NCBI GenBank assembly: GCA_003151275.1
Contig: PLXC01000067.1
Coordinates: 1 to 28,733, forward strand
DNA from: Candidatus Melainabacteria bacterium
GTDB lineage: Bacteria > Cyanobacteriota > Vampirovibrionia > Obscuribacterales > Obscuribacteraceae
Length of the DNA: 28,733 nucleotides
Direction: 5' to 3'
Shown here: positions 16,063 through 24,033 of the stretch, piece by piece
How positions within the stretch are numbered: position 1 is the stretch's first letter
How the letters are laid out: each line of letters opens with the position of its first letter
Program-made: the position numbers and the translations under genes
The notes under the pieces: generated by a model
Told to the model about the DNA's origin: nothing
What the model saw: only the letters and a program-made list of their open reading frames with translations
Database searches by the model: none

Positions 16063-16893
16063 TCATTCTTGCAGATCCACAGCCGGTCGTCCTTGCTGCT
16101 TACGATAAAGCATAAACCAACGCAACGTTGACGGCTCCGAGCCATCTAGAATATCCATTGCCTTCATGGTTCCGTCGGGACTGAATTTCCCAAGACCGCC
16201 CACAATCTGCTGGAGCCCTTGAACATAGGCTTTTTGTGCGTCGTCGACTTGCCCGGCAACGCTTTTGTTGAGTGGAATTGTCATCTTATCGATGCCCAGA
16301 TTCTTGCTCAACTCAATAGAAATCGAAGCGCCGGATGAATCTCTCGTGACCACTGCATGCGGTCTATCGCTCGTCAACTTCGTCAAGCCGTAGGCGCCAT
16401 CTTCTTCCATTTTTCCGAGTACCTTTTCGCGATAGGCTTTGGGCTCGTGCATAAGACTATCCAATTGCACACGCAAATCAAGCCGTGATTGTTCGTTGCC
16501 GCGGAGCGCGAGTAGAGCTGTGTCCTCAATCTTCGTAGCAATTCGCTCCGGGTGATCGAGGCGCTCTATTTCGTAGATGGATGGCTGACTAGGTCTGTCT
16601 GTTAGATGAACTTTTGGCAGTCTTTCCACTGCCGTTTTAGGCACGGGGCATCCGGGTTCTCGCTGTCCGTCTTTCCTGACTAGATGAGAGCCGGAGTTAT
16701 CGATGCTCAGCACTAAACCTGGCACATTGTCGGTAGTTGTTTCTTGAAGTTGACTGAGCTGCCGGTAGGCAGCCATCTGGCGATCGCGAGGCCAAGCCTG
16801 AAAAATACAATCTGCGCTTAGGCCCTTGGCCGCGGCAGAATGTAGTTGCTTAGCGTCATCGCTGGCTGAATCTCCACCTTGAGGCGCGCCCAT
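16063..16893 (-). CDS. Hypothetical soluble protein
   Basis: The protein has 276 residues from the ATG at 16893, chosen because AAGGA lies eight bases before it; the frame extends to a TTG at 16950 with a weaker site. It is hydrophilic, with no signal peptide or membrane helix. The centre has a repeating Leu/Arg pattern (DTALLALRGNEQSRLDLRVQ) and a segment (HAVVTRDSSGASISIELSKN) that looks like a beta hairpin. The C-terminal part (KAYVQGLQQIVGGLGKFSPD) is helical. I do not recognise the family. It overlaps the tail of the IS66 relic on the other strand, so its 3' end may have been altered. Confidence 0.5.
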   Translation of the reverse strand: MGAPQGGDSASDDAKQLHSAAAKGLSADCIFQAWPRDRQMAAYRQLSQLQETTTDNVPGLVLSIDNSGSHLVRKDGQREPGCPVPKTAVERLPKVHLTDRPSQPSIYEIERLDHPERIATKIEDTALLALRGNEQSRLDLRVQLDSLMHEPKAYREKVLGKMEEDGAYGLTKLTSDRPHAVVTRDSSGASISIELSKNLGIDKMTIPLNKSVAGQVDDAQKAYVQGLQQIVGGLGKFSPDGTMKAMDILDGSEPSTLRWFMLYRKQQGRPAVDLQE

Positions 16894-17175
16894 AAGTCCA
16901 TTCCTTGGTGAGGTCAAGGTAACAAGTCGCGAGTAAACACCTTGAGCCAATTTAAAACGTTCCCCAAAAGAGCGCTTTTGAATCCCCCAATGTCTATAAC
17001 GTGGAACCTATAGCCTTTGTTTGCTTGTCGTTCATTCCACTGGACCACTTCACCTTGGCACTAAATGCGGTGACAAAAGGTGCAGCAATTCTTGATGCGC
17101 GTGATCGAATGATCGGTTCGGTGTAGCCTCCCTTCTGATTTATCGGTCACCGCGCCATAACTTTGCCAACTGCAT

Positions 17176-17657
17176 TTATCGTTCTGGTGATGCTGGGGCA
17201 AGCGGTCCCAAGAATGAAATCCTGACTATGCCCCCAAAATGACCATTGACAGGATTACGTTGAAAGAAGCAAGTTGAGCCGCTCTGTGTGCAAAACGGTC
17301 CAGGTCCTGGACAGGCGTTAGGACCTGCAGTACAGGTAGTTAGTTGGTAGCCTAAAACTCCATTGATGTTACAGTTGTTGTCAGATTGACCGGCTACACT
17401 TACCCATGAGTTGGTGATATCGAATGTGCTTGTCACAACTGGTGTGATCCATTGTGGTCCACCATTGGCCGACATCTTAATTGTGGAATTTGCTCCGTCA
17501 TTACAACTTATGTCACAAGATTCTTGATCGCCAGCTGGGACATTCAACGTGACCTCGGCCTGATTCACTCCGTTGGGCACTCCGGGGGGTGGCAGGTTCC
17601 TGCGGTGGTAATTGAAATACCAACCAATTTCAAGGCAAACCGTCTATCAGACTGCAT
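17176..17657 (-). pseudogene. Cys-rich exported protein with a frameshift at a C6 run
   Basis: AAGGAG (17665-17670 on the reverse strand) lies seven bases before an ATG at 17657 that reads MQSDRRFALKLVGISITTAG, a hydrophobic export signal with a twin-arginine-like RRFALK. This frame dies shortly after a run of six C (17584-17589). One extra base there joins it to the 134-codon frame below (GVPNGVNQAEVTLNVPAGDQ, CDISCNDG, TTCTAGPNACPGPGPFCTQS). The mature protein would hold at least eight Cys and be beta-rich, fitting a disulfide-bonded exported protein. No family is recognised. The break is a sequencing indel, decay or a phase-variable switch. Confidence 0.5.
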
Positions 17658-17706
17658 AAAGAAGCTCCTTATCATGTGTGCAAAACCCACTGGTCTAAGC
17701 CTGTGA

Positions 17707-18162
17707 CCAAACATCGCCGATACTCAAACCATACCATCAGCAAACGTTCCGAAGTAGTCTGTGAGCGGCAAAGTTGGGCAGAATCACTCATTCAGGTGGC
17801 AGTACTTTGTCAATCCCGAAATATGATGAAATTTCAAATGCATAATCGAGGCACAAGGTGCAGAACAGAAGAGCACCGTATGTAGTGTGGTGGGGCGTTA
17901 GCGTCCGAAGCCGATACTACACTTCAATTATGTAACCGGCATAACGAACCGTTTTGACAAGATCCGCTTGGCCAAGATCAGTGAGCTTTGAGTCAGTATC
18001 ATAGCCATGCCCGGATGTGAGTGCTATGTTGCCACGTGGCAGGCTGTCGCCAATCAGGGATGAGGTTGGTAAGTTTGCTTAGGATGTAAGATGATGGTGT
18101 CATATACGGTGCTGATTCATAAATAAACACAGACGTTGGTAAACGTGGTTTGATATAGACAT
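17707..18162. other. Spacer containing decayed sequence
   Basis: There is no intact gene in these 456 bases. The only protein-like stretch is the minus-strand fragment at 17917-18078, annotated separately. The rest has no clear promoter, terminator or repeat that I can support. Confidence 0.5.
17917..18078 (-). pseudogene. C-terminal gene fragment
   Basis: A 54-codon frame with no start codon ends at a TAG (17917-17919) and reads like a real C terminus (IGDSLPRGNIALTSGHGYDT, then DSKLTDLGQADLVKTVRYAG). Upstream it is cut by a TAA. I take it as the tail of a lost gene; a chance open frame is possible. Confidence 0.3.
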
Positions 18163-18681
18163 ATGTCATATTCGGATAACTATCATTGTTCGGGCTCTAT
18201 GAGCCCAATCGTAGTGAGGCAGGCATTTGATCGTCTGCTGCCTATCTGGAAGTTGGTAGATCTTGCGGAATGTGAGCGACTGGAGGAGTCAAGAGTCGCC
18301 GTTGGACAACGCGGAAGTCTAGATTCGCATGTCCAAAAAGTGCTTTCTTTCTGGCCGGAAAGCAGTGCGTCGGAATACAATTCGCCGAATTCCGTTTCGC
18401 AAACTCTACCTATTCGGAACCTGTCTTCAGCGAGTTTTCGCTCGTTTCTTCGAAAAATCGAAGCACTAATTATCGCTGAACGATTTGCACCGGTCATTGT
18501 GTACTGGTCTAGCCATACTGTAGCGAGCCTGCTTCCCAGCGGTCAAGTATTCAGAGAGCTTCTAAGAGATTGCATTAGTCTCTCGCTATTTTCAGAAGAT
18601 AATCCAGATTCCCCGAACGAATGGGCATTTGCCATGGAGAGCCAAAGCCTTTCGCTGGTCGTGTATGGCAAAGCGCTTTGA
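18163..18681 (+). CDS. Hypothetical protein with a DICT-like C terminus
   Basis: The 172-residue protein has no signal peptide. The C-terminal half (ALIIAERFAPVIVYWSSHTV, then VFRELLRDCISLSLFSEDN and EWAFAMESQSLSLVVYGKAL) follows the pattern at the end of DICT sensory domains, where a 'REW.lv.......l.....' strand pair closes the domain; those occur in cyanobacterial signalling proteins. The match is weak. Residues 1-80 are not recognised. There is no ribosome site near the ATG. The gene converges on the S1-domain gene. Confidence 0.45.
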   Translation: MSYSDNYHCSGSMSPIVVRQAFDRLLPIWKLVDLAECERLEESRVAVGQRGSLDSHVQKVLSFWPESSASEYNSPNSVSQTLPIRNLSSASFRSFLRKIEALIIAERFAPVIVYWSSHTVASLLPSGQVFRELLRDCISLSLFSEDNPDSPNEWAFAMESQSLSLVVYGKAL

Positions 18682-18724
18682 ACAATGAATTATTATTGCA
18701 GTGGTAATAATCGTGGTGTGCCGC

Positions 18725-20104
18725 TCAAGAGCCATCCATCCGCTTCTTAGCCATACTAAGGCTATATCCAAAGCGAACTGCTGAACTCGTCATTTCAGGC
18801 GGCAAAATGCTTACTTCAACATTCGAGTTCGGATTGCGTCTGAGTAGTTCATAGACAAACTCTCTGTCCATGTTGAATTGTTGATCTTCTACGGAAAATG
18901 CGCCGCAGAACTGGCCATTATAGATAAAGCTGAGAAAGACAGACTCGTGTGAAGGAAGGCTAGTGACTAAACAGGCTGTCTGCTTTTTGCCTTCAAACCA
19001 ATTGCAAATGTAGTCAGTGTAGGCTCGACCATCATAATTATCATTGCGCTGAACCGGGTAACCCAAGAACAGTGCTGACATAGGCAAGACTATATTTTCT
19101 GGAAGGTCGTAAACCCGTACTTCGGTGTCCCTGCATTCGAGGTCGGCAAGCATTGACTGCAAACTAACTTCTGTTGGCTGGTTATCAGGCGTTGATCGGC
19201 TAGTGGCGATGCAGCCAATAGCACGGCCTCGATAAAGCAACATTGCCGATCTCGACAAGCGGCTTTGACATGTTGCTTGCAGACAACCGGTAAGCATTTG
19301 TCCTTCCAAATCCGTGATGAGCCATTCCAGATCGTGGTCCTCTATTTTGAATTCATTCACAGATTGACGATTGGTCGGTGGCACCATTAGGTCAGTAGCT
19401 CGTCTCGATTTCAAAGAATCGTTTTGTGCTCTGGGTGCCGATGCGTCTGGAATGTAGAAATGTCGATATGATCCACCTTCATGAGAAGGTGAATTGGTCA
19501 ACGCGGAGTCACCAGAGAAACGAGCTGACACGAAGATACGTCCCCCGTGTACGGACACAAATTGCGCTAGTATCTGTTCGCCTGTTCTCAAAAGAGCTTG
19601 GGTTGGCAAGAATGCCTTAAGCCCTCTTTTTGAAATGAGTACTTCGTAACAACCCGGTTCGGCTTTCACGACTTCGCAAACAACCGATTGTCCCGGCTTT
19701 AAGTCACCGTCTTCATCACCTGAGTAACCTAGCGCTGTTTTGCGTGGCGGCTGGCCTGATCCGCCACGATCCGCCTCTGTTTGTGTTAGGTATTGCTCAA
19801 ACTGTTCATTGAATTTTGGAAAATTAAATTTGGGTTGCTTGTCTGAATCAGAAAAAGTGACATTGGTTGGTTCATTACGATCAGTGAGCAATACTCGATT
19901 GCTGATGCTGACGACCTTGGCAAATACTTCATCGCCTGGTTTTAACTCAGTCTTTGTGTGGAGGAACGCAGGCACAGAGCCATCTATGTAAGCGGTATAA
20001 CCATCCTTCTCGGCTTTGAGAACGAGGCACAAGATGCTCTGCCCAGCTTTGTACTTGCGGAGACGCGGATCTGGCGAATTGTCTGACGGTAGAGCGAGAG
20101 ACAT
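18725..20104 (-). CDS. Double S1-domain protein with a DUF4388-like region
   Basis: Two S1-type OB folds sit at about 17-77 (AGQSILCLVLKAEKDGYTAY, later GDEVFAKVVSISNRVLLTDR) and 133-197 (GQSVVCEVVKAEPGCYEVLI, later GGRIFVSARF). S1 domains bind single-stranded RNA. After a linker, residues about 256-310 (LEWLITDLEGQMLTGCLQAT, then SRSAMLLYRGRAIGCIAT) follow the DUF4388/PATAN pattern 'l..G.l.......a.l.f..G.ii.a', found in response-regulator partners. The last 150 residues are unrecognised. This looks like a signalling or RNA-binding fusion rather than ribosomal protein S1, which has four to six S1 domains. No strong ribosome site precedes the ATG. Confidence 0.6.
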   Translation of the reverse strand: MSLALPSDNSPDPRLRKYKAGQSILCLVLKAEKDGYTAYIDGSVPAFLHTKTELKPGDEVFAKVVSISNRVLLTDRNEPTNVTFSDSDKQPKFNFPKFNEQFEQYLTQTEADRGGSGQPPRKTALGYSGDEDGDLKPGQSVVCEVVKAEPGCYEVLISKRGLKAFLPTQALLRTGEQILAQFVSVHGGRIFVSARFSGDSALTNSPSHEGGSYRHFYIPDASAPRAQNDSLKSRRATDLMVPPTNRQSVNEFKIEDHDLEWLITDLEGQMLTGCLQATCQSRLSRSAMLLYRGRAIGCIATSRSTPDNQPTEVSLQSMLADLECRDTEVRVYDLPENIVLPMSALFLGYPVQRNDNYDGRAYTDYICNWFEGKKQTACLVTSLPSHESVFLSFIYNGQFCGAFSVEDQQFNMDREFVYELLRRNPNSNVEVSILPPEMTSSAVRFGYSLSMAKKRMDGS

Positions 20105-20220
20105 TTTTTACACTCTGGATGACACTATCCGATTATTGCAGAAGAACTTTGAGCGCCTCCTGCCCTATCTGTCGACTCTATATCTCAGCATCAACGTATC
20201 TGTCTATTTCATTATGACAT

Positions 20221-20499
20221 TTGTCGTTATCGACCGAATTCCAATCTAATTGCGATGAAGTTCAACAGGCAAAAGTAGCTCGTCCAAGAAGCGTGATGAG
20301 TCGAATGGCAGCATCCGTGCAAAATGTGTTGCTGCAGGCAGTGATTCACAACACCACCAATACGCTCAAACCCACTGAAGACAACCTTGTACTGATCAAA
20401 CCGCTTGCACTTATGCACCGTAATGCAATAACACCGGCAGAAATGTCATATCAGACGAATTGGGATTGCTTCCCCTGGAAACCGGTATTCCGAAGATGA
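20221..20499 (+). CDS. Doubtful small ORF
   Basis: An open frame from a TTG could start instead at an internal ATG (20296, MSRMAASVQNVLLQAVIHNT). It gives 67-92 residues without a known motif. Near its end another frame looks more protein-like (GNRYSEDDKRWLSGNL), so the locus may be decayed. No ribosome site is seen. Confidence 0.2.
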   Translation: MSLSTEFQSNCDEVQQAKVARPRSVMSRMAASVQNVLLQAVIHNTTNTLKPTEDNLVLIKPLALMHRNAITPAEMSYQTNWDCFPWKPVFRR

Positions 20500-20554
20500 T
20501 AAGAGATGGTTATCCGGGAATCTATAAAACACATCAAAAAGTTTCGAGGCGCTT

Positions 20555-20775
20555 ATGAGCAGTGAAGATGAATTCGAAAGGTATTGGGCAGAGCAGCGTA
20601 AAAAAATGCGCATTTGATTGAACCCTGTGATTCTGATGCAGCATCTGAGCGACCTGATGAGGAAGAAGCTAGTCCACTTCAAAAGCGTTTTCGAAATTGG
20701 ACTTACGAAGAACTTGCGTTTTATCAAGCAGACGGTTCGATTATGATCGTCGCAAATAATAATGCAACTACTTGA
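20555..20775 (+). pseudogene. Small acidic protein, frameshifted at an A7 run
   Basis: GAGG lies a few bases before the ATG. The first 17 residues (MSSEDEFERYWAEQRKK) run into a stop just after AAAAAAA (20600-20606). With one more A the frame continues: NAHLIEPCDSDAASERPDEE, then KRFRNWTYEELAFYQADGSI, to the TGA at 20773. The joined product has about 73 residues and is acidic and soluble. The family is unknown. The next tiny ORF overlaps its end. Confidence 0.4.
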
Positions 20776-20875
20776 GGAAATTGATCAGACGAGGTCGAAA
20801 CGCAAGCCAAGACCAAGTCGTCATCAATACATTCTCGAAGCTTTATACGAAAAGATTATTCGTGAAAACGGCTAA
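20762..20875 (+). CDS. 37-residue ORF overlapping the previous one
   Basis: It starts at an ATG 14 bases before the stop of the preceding frame and reads MQLLEEIDQTRSKRKPRPSR followed by HQYILEALYEKIIRENG. The composition is protein-like (basic, helical). It could be a separate coupled small protein or the true C terminus of the broken upstream gene after another frameshift. Confidence 0.3.
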   Translation: MQLLEEIDQTRSKRKPRPSRHQYILEALYEKIIRENG

Positions 20876-20883
20876 CTTGTTAG

Positions 20884-21447
20884 CTACAGTTTTATGAAGA
20901 CGCCAGCCAAGAAGGCTGCGATCAAAAAAATCAGGAAGACTACAACTACCGTTTTTCGATTTTGCACTTTCTTCGCTACATGAACGCGGAGCAGCTCTCG
21001 AACAATTTCTGGTTGGCCGATAGCAAGGCAACGTTTTGGTATCACGACAAACGTGTAGGGAGTTGGGTAAAGCAAGAAAGAAAACTCATTTTCAGACCAA
21101 TTTAAGAACTGGGACCAGTGGATAGTGCTTTGCATAGCTTCAGAATGCATTGAAAAGCCCGTTTCATTGATTTCGATTTGTTGCTGCGATAAAAATGCCG
21201 GCGAAGCTAAGGTTTTCCTCGTTAGTCTAGGCAACCATAACCACGCATAAACGCTTACACCAATTAATACCAATCCGCACAAGATGGCGTATATCACGGA
21301 AGGATTCAAAACACCAAGGAGTATGCCGACTATCCCAAAAATAACAAGGATGGACAGATACTTCCTCCATGAGTAGAAGCTGAGAAGGGCGCAGTAAATA
21401 TCAGCAAAGCTGTACTGCACTGTATACTGCACATTTGACTCAACCAA
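20884..21447 (-). CDS. YcxB-like membrane protein
   Basis: The 187-residue protein has two adjacent membrane helices at about 30-72 (YLSILVIFGIVGILLGVL, AILCGLVLIGVSVYAWLW) and one at 167-186. Between them is a cytoplasmic segment with the YcxB pattern: a strand with Gly-Phe (IEINETGFSMHSE), STIHWSQFLNWSENEFSFLL and FVVIPKRCL. Function of the family is unknown. The start is a TTG supported by AGGAG six bases before it (reverse strand 21454-21458). It converges on the small ORFs at 20.5-20.9 kb, and GCTAAC-TT-GTTAGC at 20871-20884 is a possible shared stem. Confidence 0.65.
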   Translation of the reverse strand: MVESNVQYTVQYSFADIYCALLSFYSWRKYLSILVIFGIVGILLGVLNPSVIYAILCGLVLIGVSVYAWLWLPRLTRKTLASPAFLSQQQIEINETGFSMHSEAMQSTIHWSQFLNWSENEFSFLLYPTPYTFVVIPKRCLAIGQPEIVRELLRVHVAKKVQNRKTVVVVFLIFLIAAFLAGVFIKL

Positions 21448-21639
21448 TTGCTGCTCCTAGTTGACGGTCTCTAGAGTATGTCACACCAGTAGTGTCCGTG
21501 CCTCTTATTCTCATTCAGCGCCGATATCGCCAGCTCCAGCTTTTGAACCTCAGAGGCAATCTAATCTCGGGTGTGAATTAATTGAGGCACGGGAATAGAG
21601 CTGTTTCGGAATCCTGTCGCTCGTCAAATGGAACTTCCA

Positions 21640-22044
21640 ATGCGTAGATTCCTAATTCTATTAGTGTCGCTTCTGTTCATTCTAAATTCCCACGCAGCTT
21701 TGGCGAGTGATTGGATTGAGGGCGATAGTTACACAAACAACAATGTCACCGAAGTGGGCTTTACTCCTGCGGCGACGGCTACTATTACGCCCTTGTCCAG
21801 TTTTGAGGCAGAAGGAACAATAGCCCCTTCTGGTTTACAACTGCATTTCTTGCAAGCGATTCATGCCCTCGAGCTGGAAATCTTCGCCAAGAAAAACACC
21901 AAGGGCGATGTTACTGAACGCCTGGACCTGCTTGAGAAAACGGTGTTTGGATCATCTGCACTGCCAGAGTTACCAGACAACATGCAGCGCTTGCACCGAC
22001 TGCTGACAGTGGTCCCGCTTGTATTCGAACTAACACAAGACTGA
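21640..22044 (+). CDS. Exported protein with an 'RLDLLEKTVFG' motif
   Basis: From the Met at 21640 the signal peptide is MRRFLILLVSLLFILNSHAA followed by LAS, with cleavage near Ala-Ser. I preferred this to the ATG at 21628, which adds only MELP. The mature protein is about 110 residues. Its C-terminal half (LHFLQAIHALELEIFAKKNT, then DVTERLDLLEKTVFG) carries the RL-x-x-LE-x-x-vFG motif that I associate with secreted proteins of Obscuribacter-like bacteria and some cyanobacteria, where it often repeats; only one copy is present. Function is unknown. Confidence 0.55.
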   Translation: MRRFLILLVSLLFILNSHAALASDWIEGDSYTNNNVTEVGFTPAATATITPLSSFEAEGTIAPSGLQLHFLQAIHALELEIFAKKNTKGDVTERLDLLEKTVFGSSALPELPDNMQRLHRLLTVVPLVFELTQD

Positions 22045-22220
22045 CGCAGTGCGCTTTTAAGAGAACACGTAGACGATCTGTATGCCTACATTTAGCGTCG
22101 ATACTTTGTGATGTTTGAAAACCTAGATATGACCGGCGAAATGGTGCAGAGAGAATTGTCTCCTTGTAGGTGATTTGTAGCCGGAAATTAAATTTTTGAA
22201 TTCAATTTGAACTTTTTATC

Positions 22221-22299
22221 GCTAAATGTCGTTTTAGCTATTAGGAGACTCACACGCCGACGGTTTAAAGACCGTCTGCTTTGTGAGGCTTTGCGTCTC
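22221..22299 (+). promoter_or_regulatory. Stem-loop leader before integrase 2
   Basis: Two structures lie in tandem 24 bases before the integrase ATG. The first is GCTAAA (22221-22226) with TTTAGC (22233-22238). The second is a three-tier stem: GAGAC 22245-22249 with GTCTC 22295-22299, TCACA 22250-22254 with TGTGA 22282-22286, and GACGGT 22259-22264 with ACCGTC 22271-22276 around TTAAAG. It may be a control element for integrase expression or part of an attachment site. Confidence 0.5.
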
Positions 22300-22322
22300 A
22301 GTTTCGATAGAGGACAGTACTA

Positions 22323-23609
22323 ATGGTAAAACTGACAAAGGAGTTTATCGAATCGGAAATTAAAGCGCCTTCCAGCGGTCAACGCTTCTATCGTGATGAG
22401 GATGTTCCAGGATTCGCAGTGCGAGTCACTCTGAAGTCGAAGTCCTACATCCTTGAAAAACGGATTGCTGGAAAAAATCGACGAATAACGATTGGTAGGT
22501 GCAACGCGATGTCTCTCGATGTAGCAAAAACGCAGGCTTACATCATGCTCGGCGATATAGCGAAAGGCATAGATCCGAAGACGGGCAAACGCATAAATGT
22601 TTTGAGCGATGTTACTTTGCAAGAAGTGCTCCAAAAGTTTCTTGAGGTAAAGAATAATCGAAACGACACGCAGCGAAATTACCGCTATCTGATCTGCGGG
22701 CACCTTGAAGACTGGCTGGACATGCCAATTACATCAATTACGAAAGATATGGTTGAGCAACGTCATCGTGAACTTACCGACAGCCCTACCAGTCGGGGAA
22801 CTCCTGGACATGGACGAGCAAACAACGTGATGAAATGTTTGCGAGCGCTGATCAATTTCGCATCAGACCGATTCGGGATAGAAGATGAACCATTGATCAA
22901 ATCTAATGCAGTTGGCAGGCTGTCGACAAATGGAGCATGGCATCGCATTCGTCCTCGACAAGGCATCATTCCAGAGCGCAAACTCAAAGGTTGGTATCTG
23001 GCTGTATCTGCGCTTAAGTACGAGGTGTCGCGCGATTTCATGATATTTTTGCTGCTGACAGGCATGCGAGTTGGTGAAACTAAACGGCTGCAGTGGAGTT
23101 ACATCGACTTTGAAAATAAAATTTTGACGGTCCCCCGTGAACTAACAAAATCAGACCGCGAGCATCGGCTACCGCTTAGCGATTTTCTGTTGGCGCTACT
23201 TAAGAAACGGCGCGTCTATCGAAAAACTTCTATCTGGGTTTTCCAGTCAACCAGGGATCACAACAAGCATCTCAGCGGACACACCGGAATTGTGCGTCGA
23301 GTAAATTTGATCAGCGGTATTAAGTTCGCGTGCCACGATCTACGCCGCACATTTCTCACAATGGGTGAGAAATTGGATGTTCCGTACTATACCTTGAAAC
23401 GATTAGTCAACCATAGTGTCTCAAACGACATCACTGGAAGCTACCTTGTTTTGGACATCGAACGGCTTCGCTTCCACATGTCGCGGATCACTAGTGAATT
23501 TTTGGATCTGCTCGGTTTGAACGATAAGAAGGTGATTTCCATCACGGAAGTCGAACCGATGAACGTCATTCAACTGCGGATGGAATTCAAAGATTTCAAG
23601 AATTTGTAG
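22323..23609 (+). CDS. int: Tyrosine integrase, second and divergent from the first
   Basis: The 428-residue protein has a DUF4102-like arm-binding domain (FYRDEDVPGFAVRVTLKSKS), a core-binding domain (about 96-200) and a catalytic domain with Arg249 (LTGMRVGETKRL), Lys276 (LTKSDREHRLPL), His338-x-x-Arg341 (CHDLRRTF), His364 (LVNH) and Tyr374 (GSYLVLD). All catalytic positions are filled. GAGG lies nine bases before the ATG. It is only loosely similar to the integrase at 12-13 kb, so two separate integration events are likely. No excisionase or cargo with a clear phage function adjoins it. Confidence 0.9.
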   Translation: MVKLTKEFIESEIKAPSSGQRFYRDEDVPGFAVRVTLKSKSYILEKRIAGKNRRITIGRCNAMSLDVAKTQAYIMLGDIAKGIDPKTGKRINVLSDVTLQEVLQKFLEVKNNRNDTQRNYRYLICGHLEDWLDMPITSITKDMVEQRHRELTDSPTSRGTPGHGRANNVMKCLRALINFASDRFGIEDEPLIKSNAVGRLSTNGAWHRIRPRQGIIPERKLKGWYLAVSALKYEVSRDFMIFLLLTGMRVGETKRLQWSYIDFENKILTVPRELTKSDREHRLPLSDFLLALLKKRRVYRKTSIWVFQSTRDHNKHLSGHTGIVRRVNLISGIKFACHDLRRTFLTMGEKLDVPYYTLKRLVNHSVSNDITGSYLVLDIERLRFHMSRITSEFLDLLGLNDKKVISITEVEPMNVIQLRMEFKDFKNL

Positions 23610-23770
23610 GCAAAGAACTGTGCCTACAGAAAGTCTACGAGCACGCTTCAAACGAACGCCTCGAGCCGACCTTCGCATGAGTTCCACATTGCGACACCTA
23701 CAAATTTGCCTACAACTAATCCGCAGGCTCGATCGTGTCAGCATTGTGTGAGTTCGAGTACAAACACCAC

Positions 23771-23800
23771 ATCCGGGCTCCATTTGGGGCTCGGATTTTC
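23771..23800 (+). terminator. Rho-independent terminator after integrase 2
   Basis: ATCCGGGCTCC (23771-23781) pairs with GGGGCTCGGAT (23786-23796) with one G-T pair and one mismatch around an ATTT loop, followed by TTTTCTTT. Confidence 0.65.
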
Positions 23801-23824
23801 TTTAGAGAAATTGCCCGAGACCCC

Positions 23825-23852
23825 TTGACATTCTCGGGGCGACGCGTAAACT
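23825..23852 (+). promoter_or_regulatory. Sigma-70-type promoter for the transglycosylase gene
   Basis: TTGACA at 23825-23830 is a perfect -35 box. TAAACT at 23847-23852 fits the -10 box at four of six positions, with 16 bases between. It lies just after the terminator and about 180 bases before the transglycosylase start, giving a long leader. Confidence 0.55.
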
Positions 23853-23904
23853 AGTGTCGCCCTTCCTATTTGACTTCACGACCGCAATTCAACTCGTTTA
23901 TTTG

Positions 23905-24018
23905 TGCGCAAGAGTTTCTCTTTCGTGCTGAGTCTCCACGCCTGAGTCTAATCGCTCCAGCGTCAGGTTTCCGCGCCAGAGATTATCTCTTCCCGCGCTG
24001 AGTTTTCGCGCGAACTTT
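23905..24018 (+). repeat. Degenerate short repeats in the transglycosylase leader
   Basis: The leader contains recurring units of about 14-20 bases: TCGTGCTGAGTC, CACGCCTGAGTC, CGCTCCAGCGTC, CGCGCCAGAG, CGCGCTGAG and CGCGCGAAC. The shared theme is C-G-C-x-C-x-G-A-G. The arrangement is too regular for chance but too diverged for a clean tandem repeat. It could form alternative stems or bind a regulator. Confidence 0.35.
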
Positions 24019-24033
24019 TACCAGGTATCAACA

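Noticed and set aside
23735..23782. tRNA 3' end (TTCGAGT and CCGGGCTCCA) after integrase 2
   Set aside because: The would-be T stem does not pair and the acceptor-like bases form the terminator stem instead.
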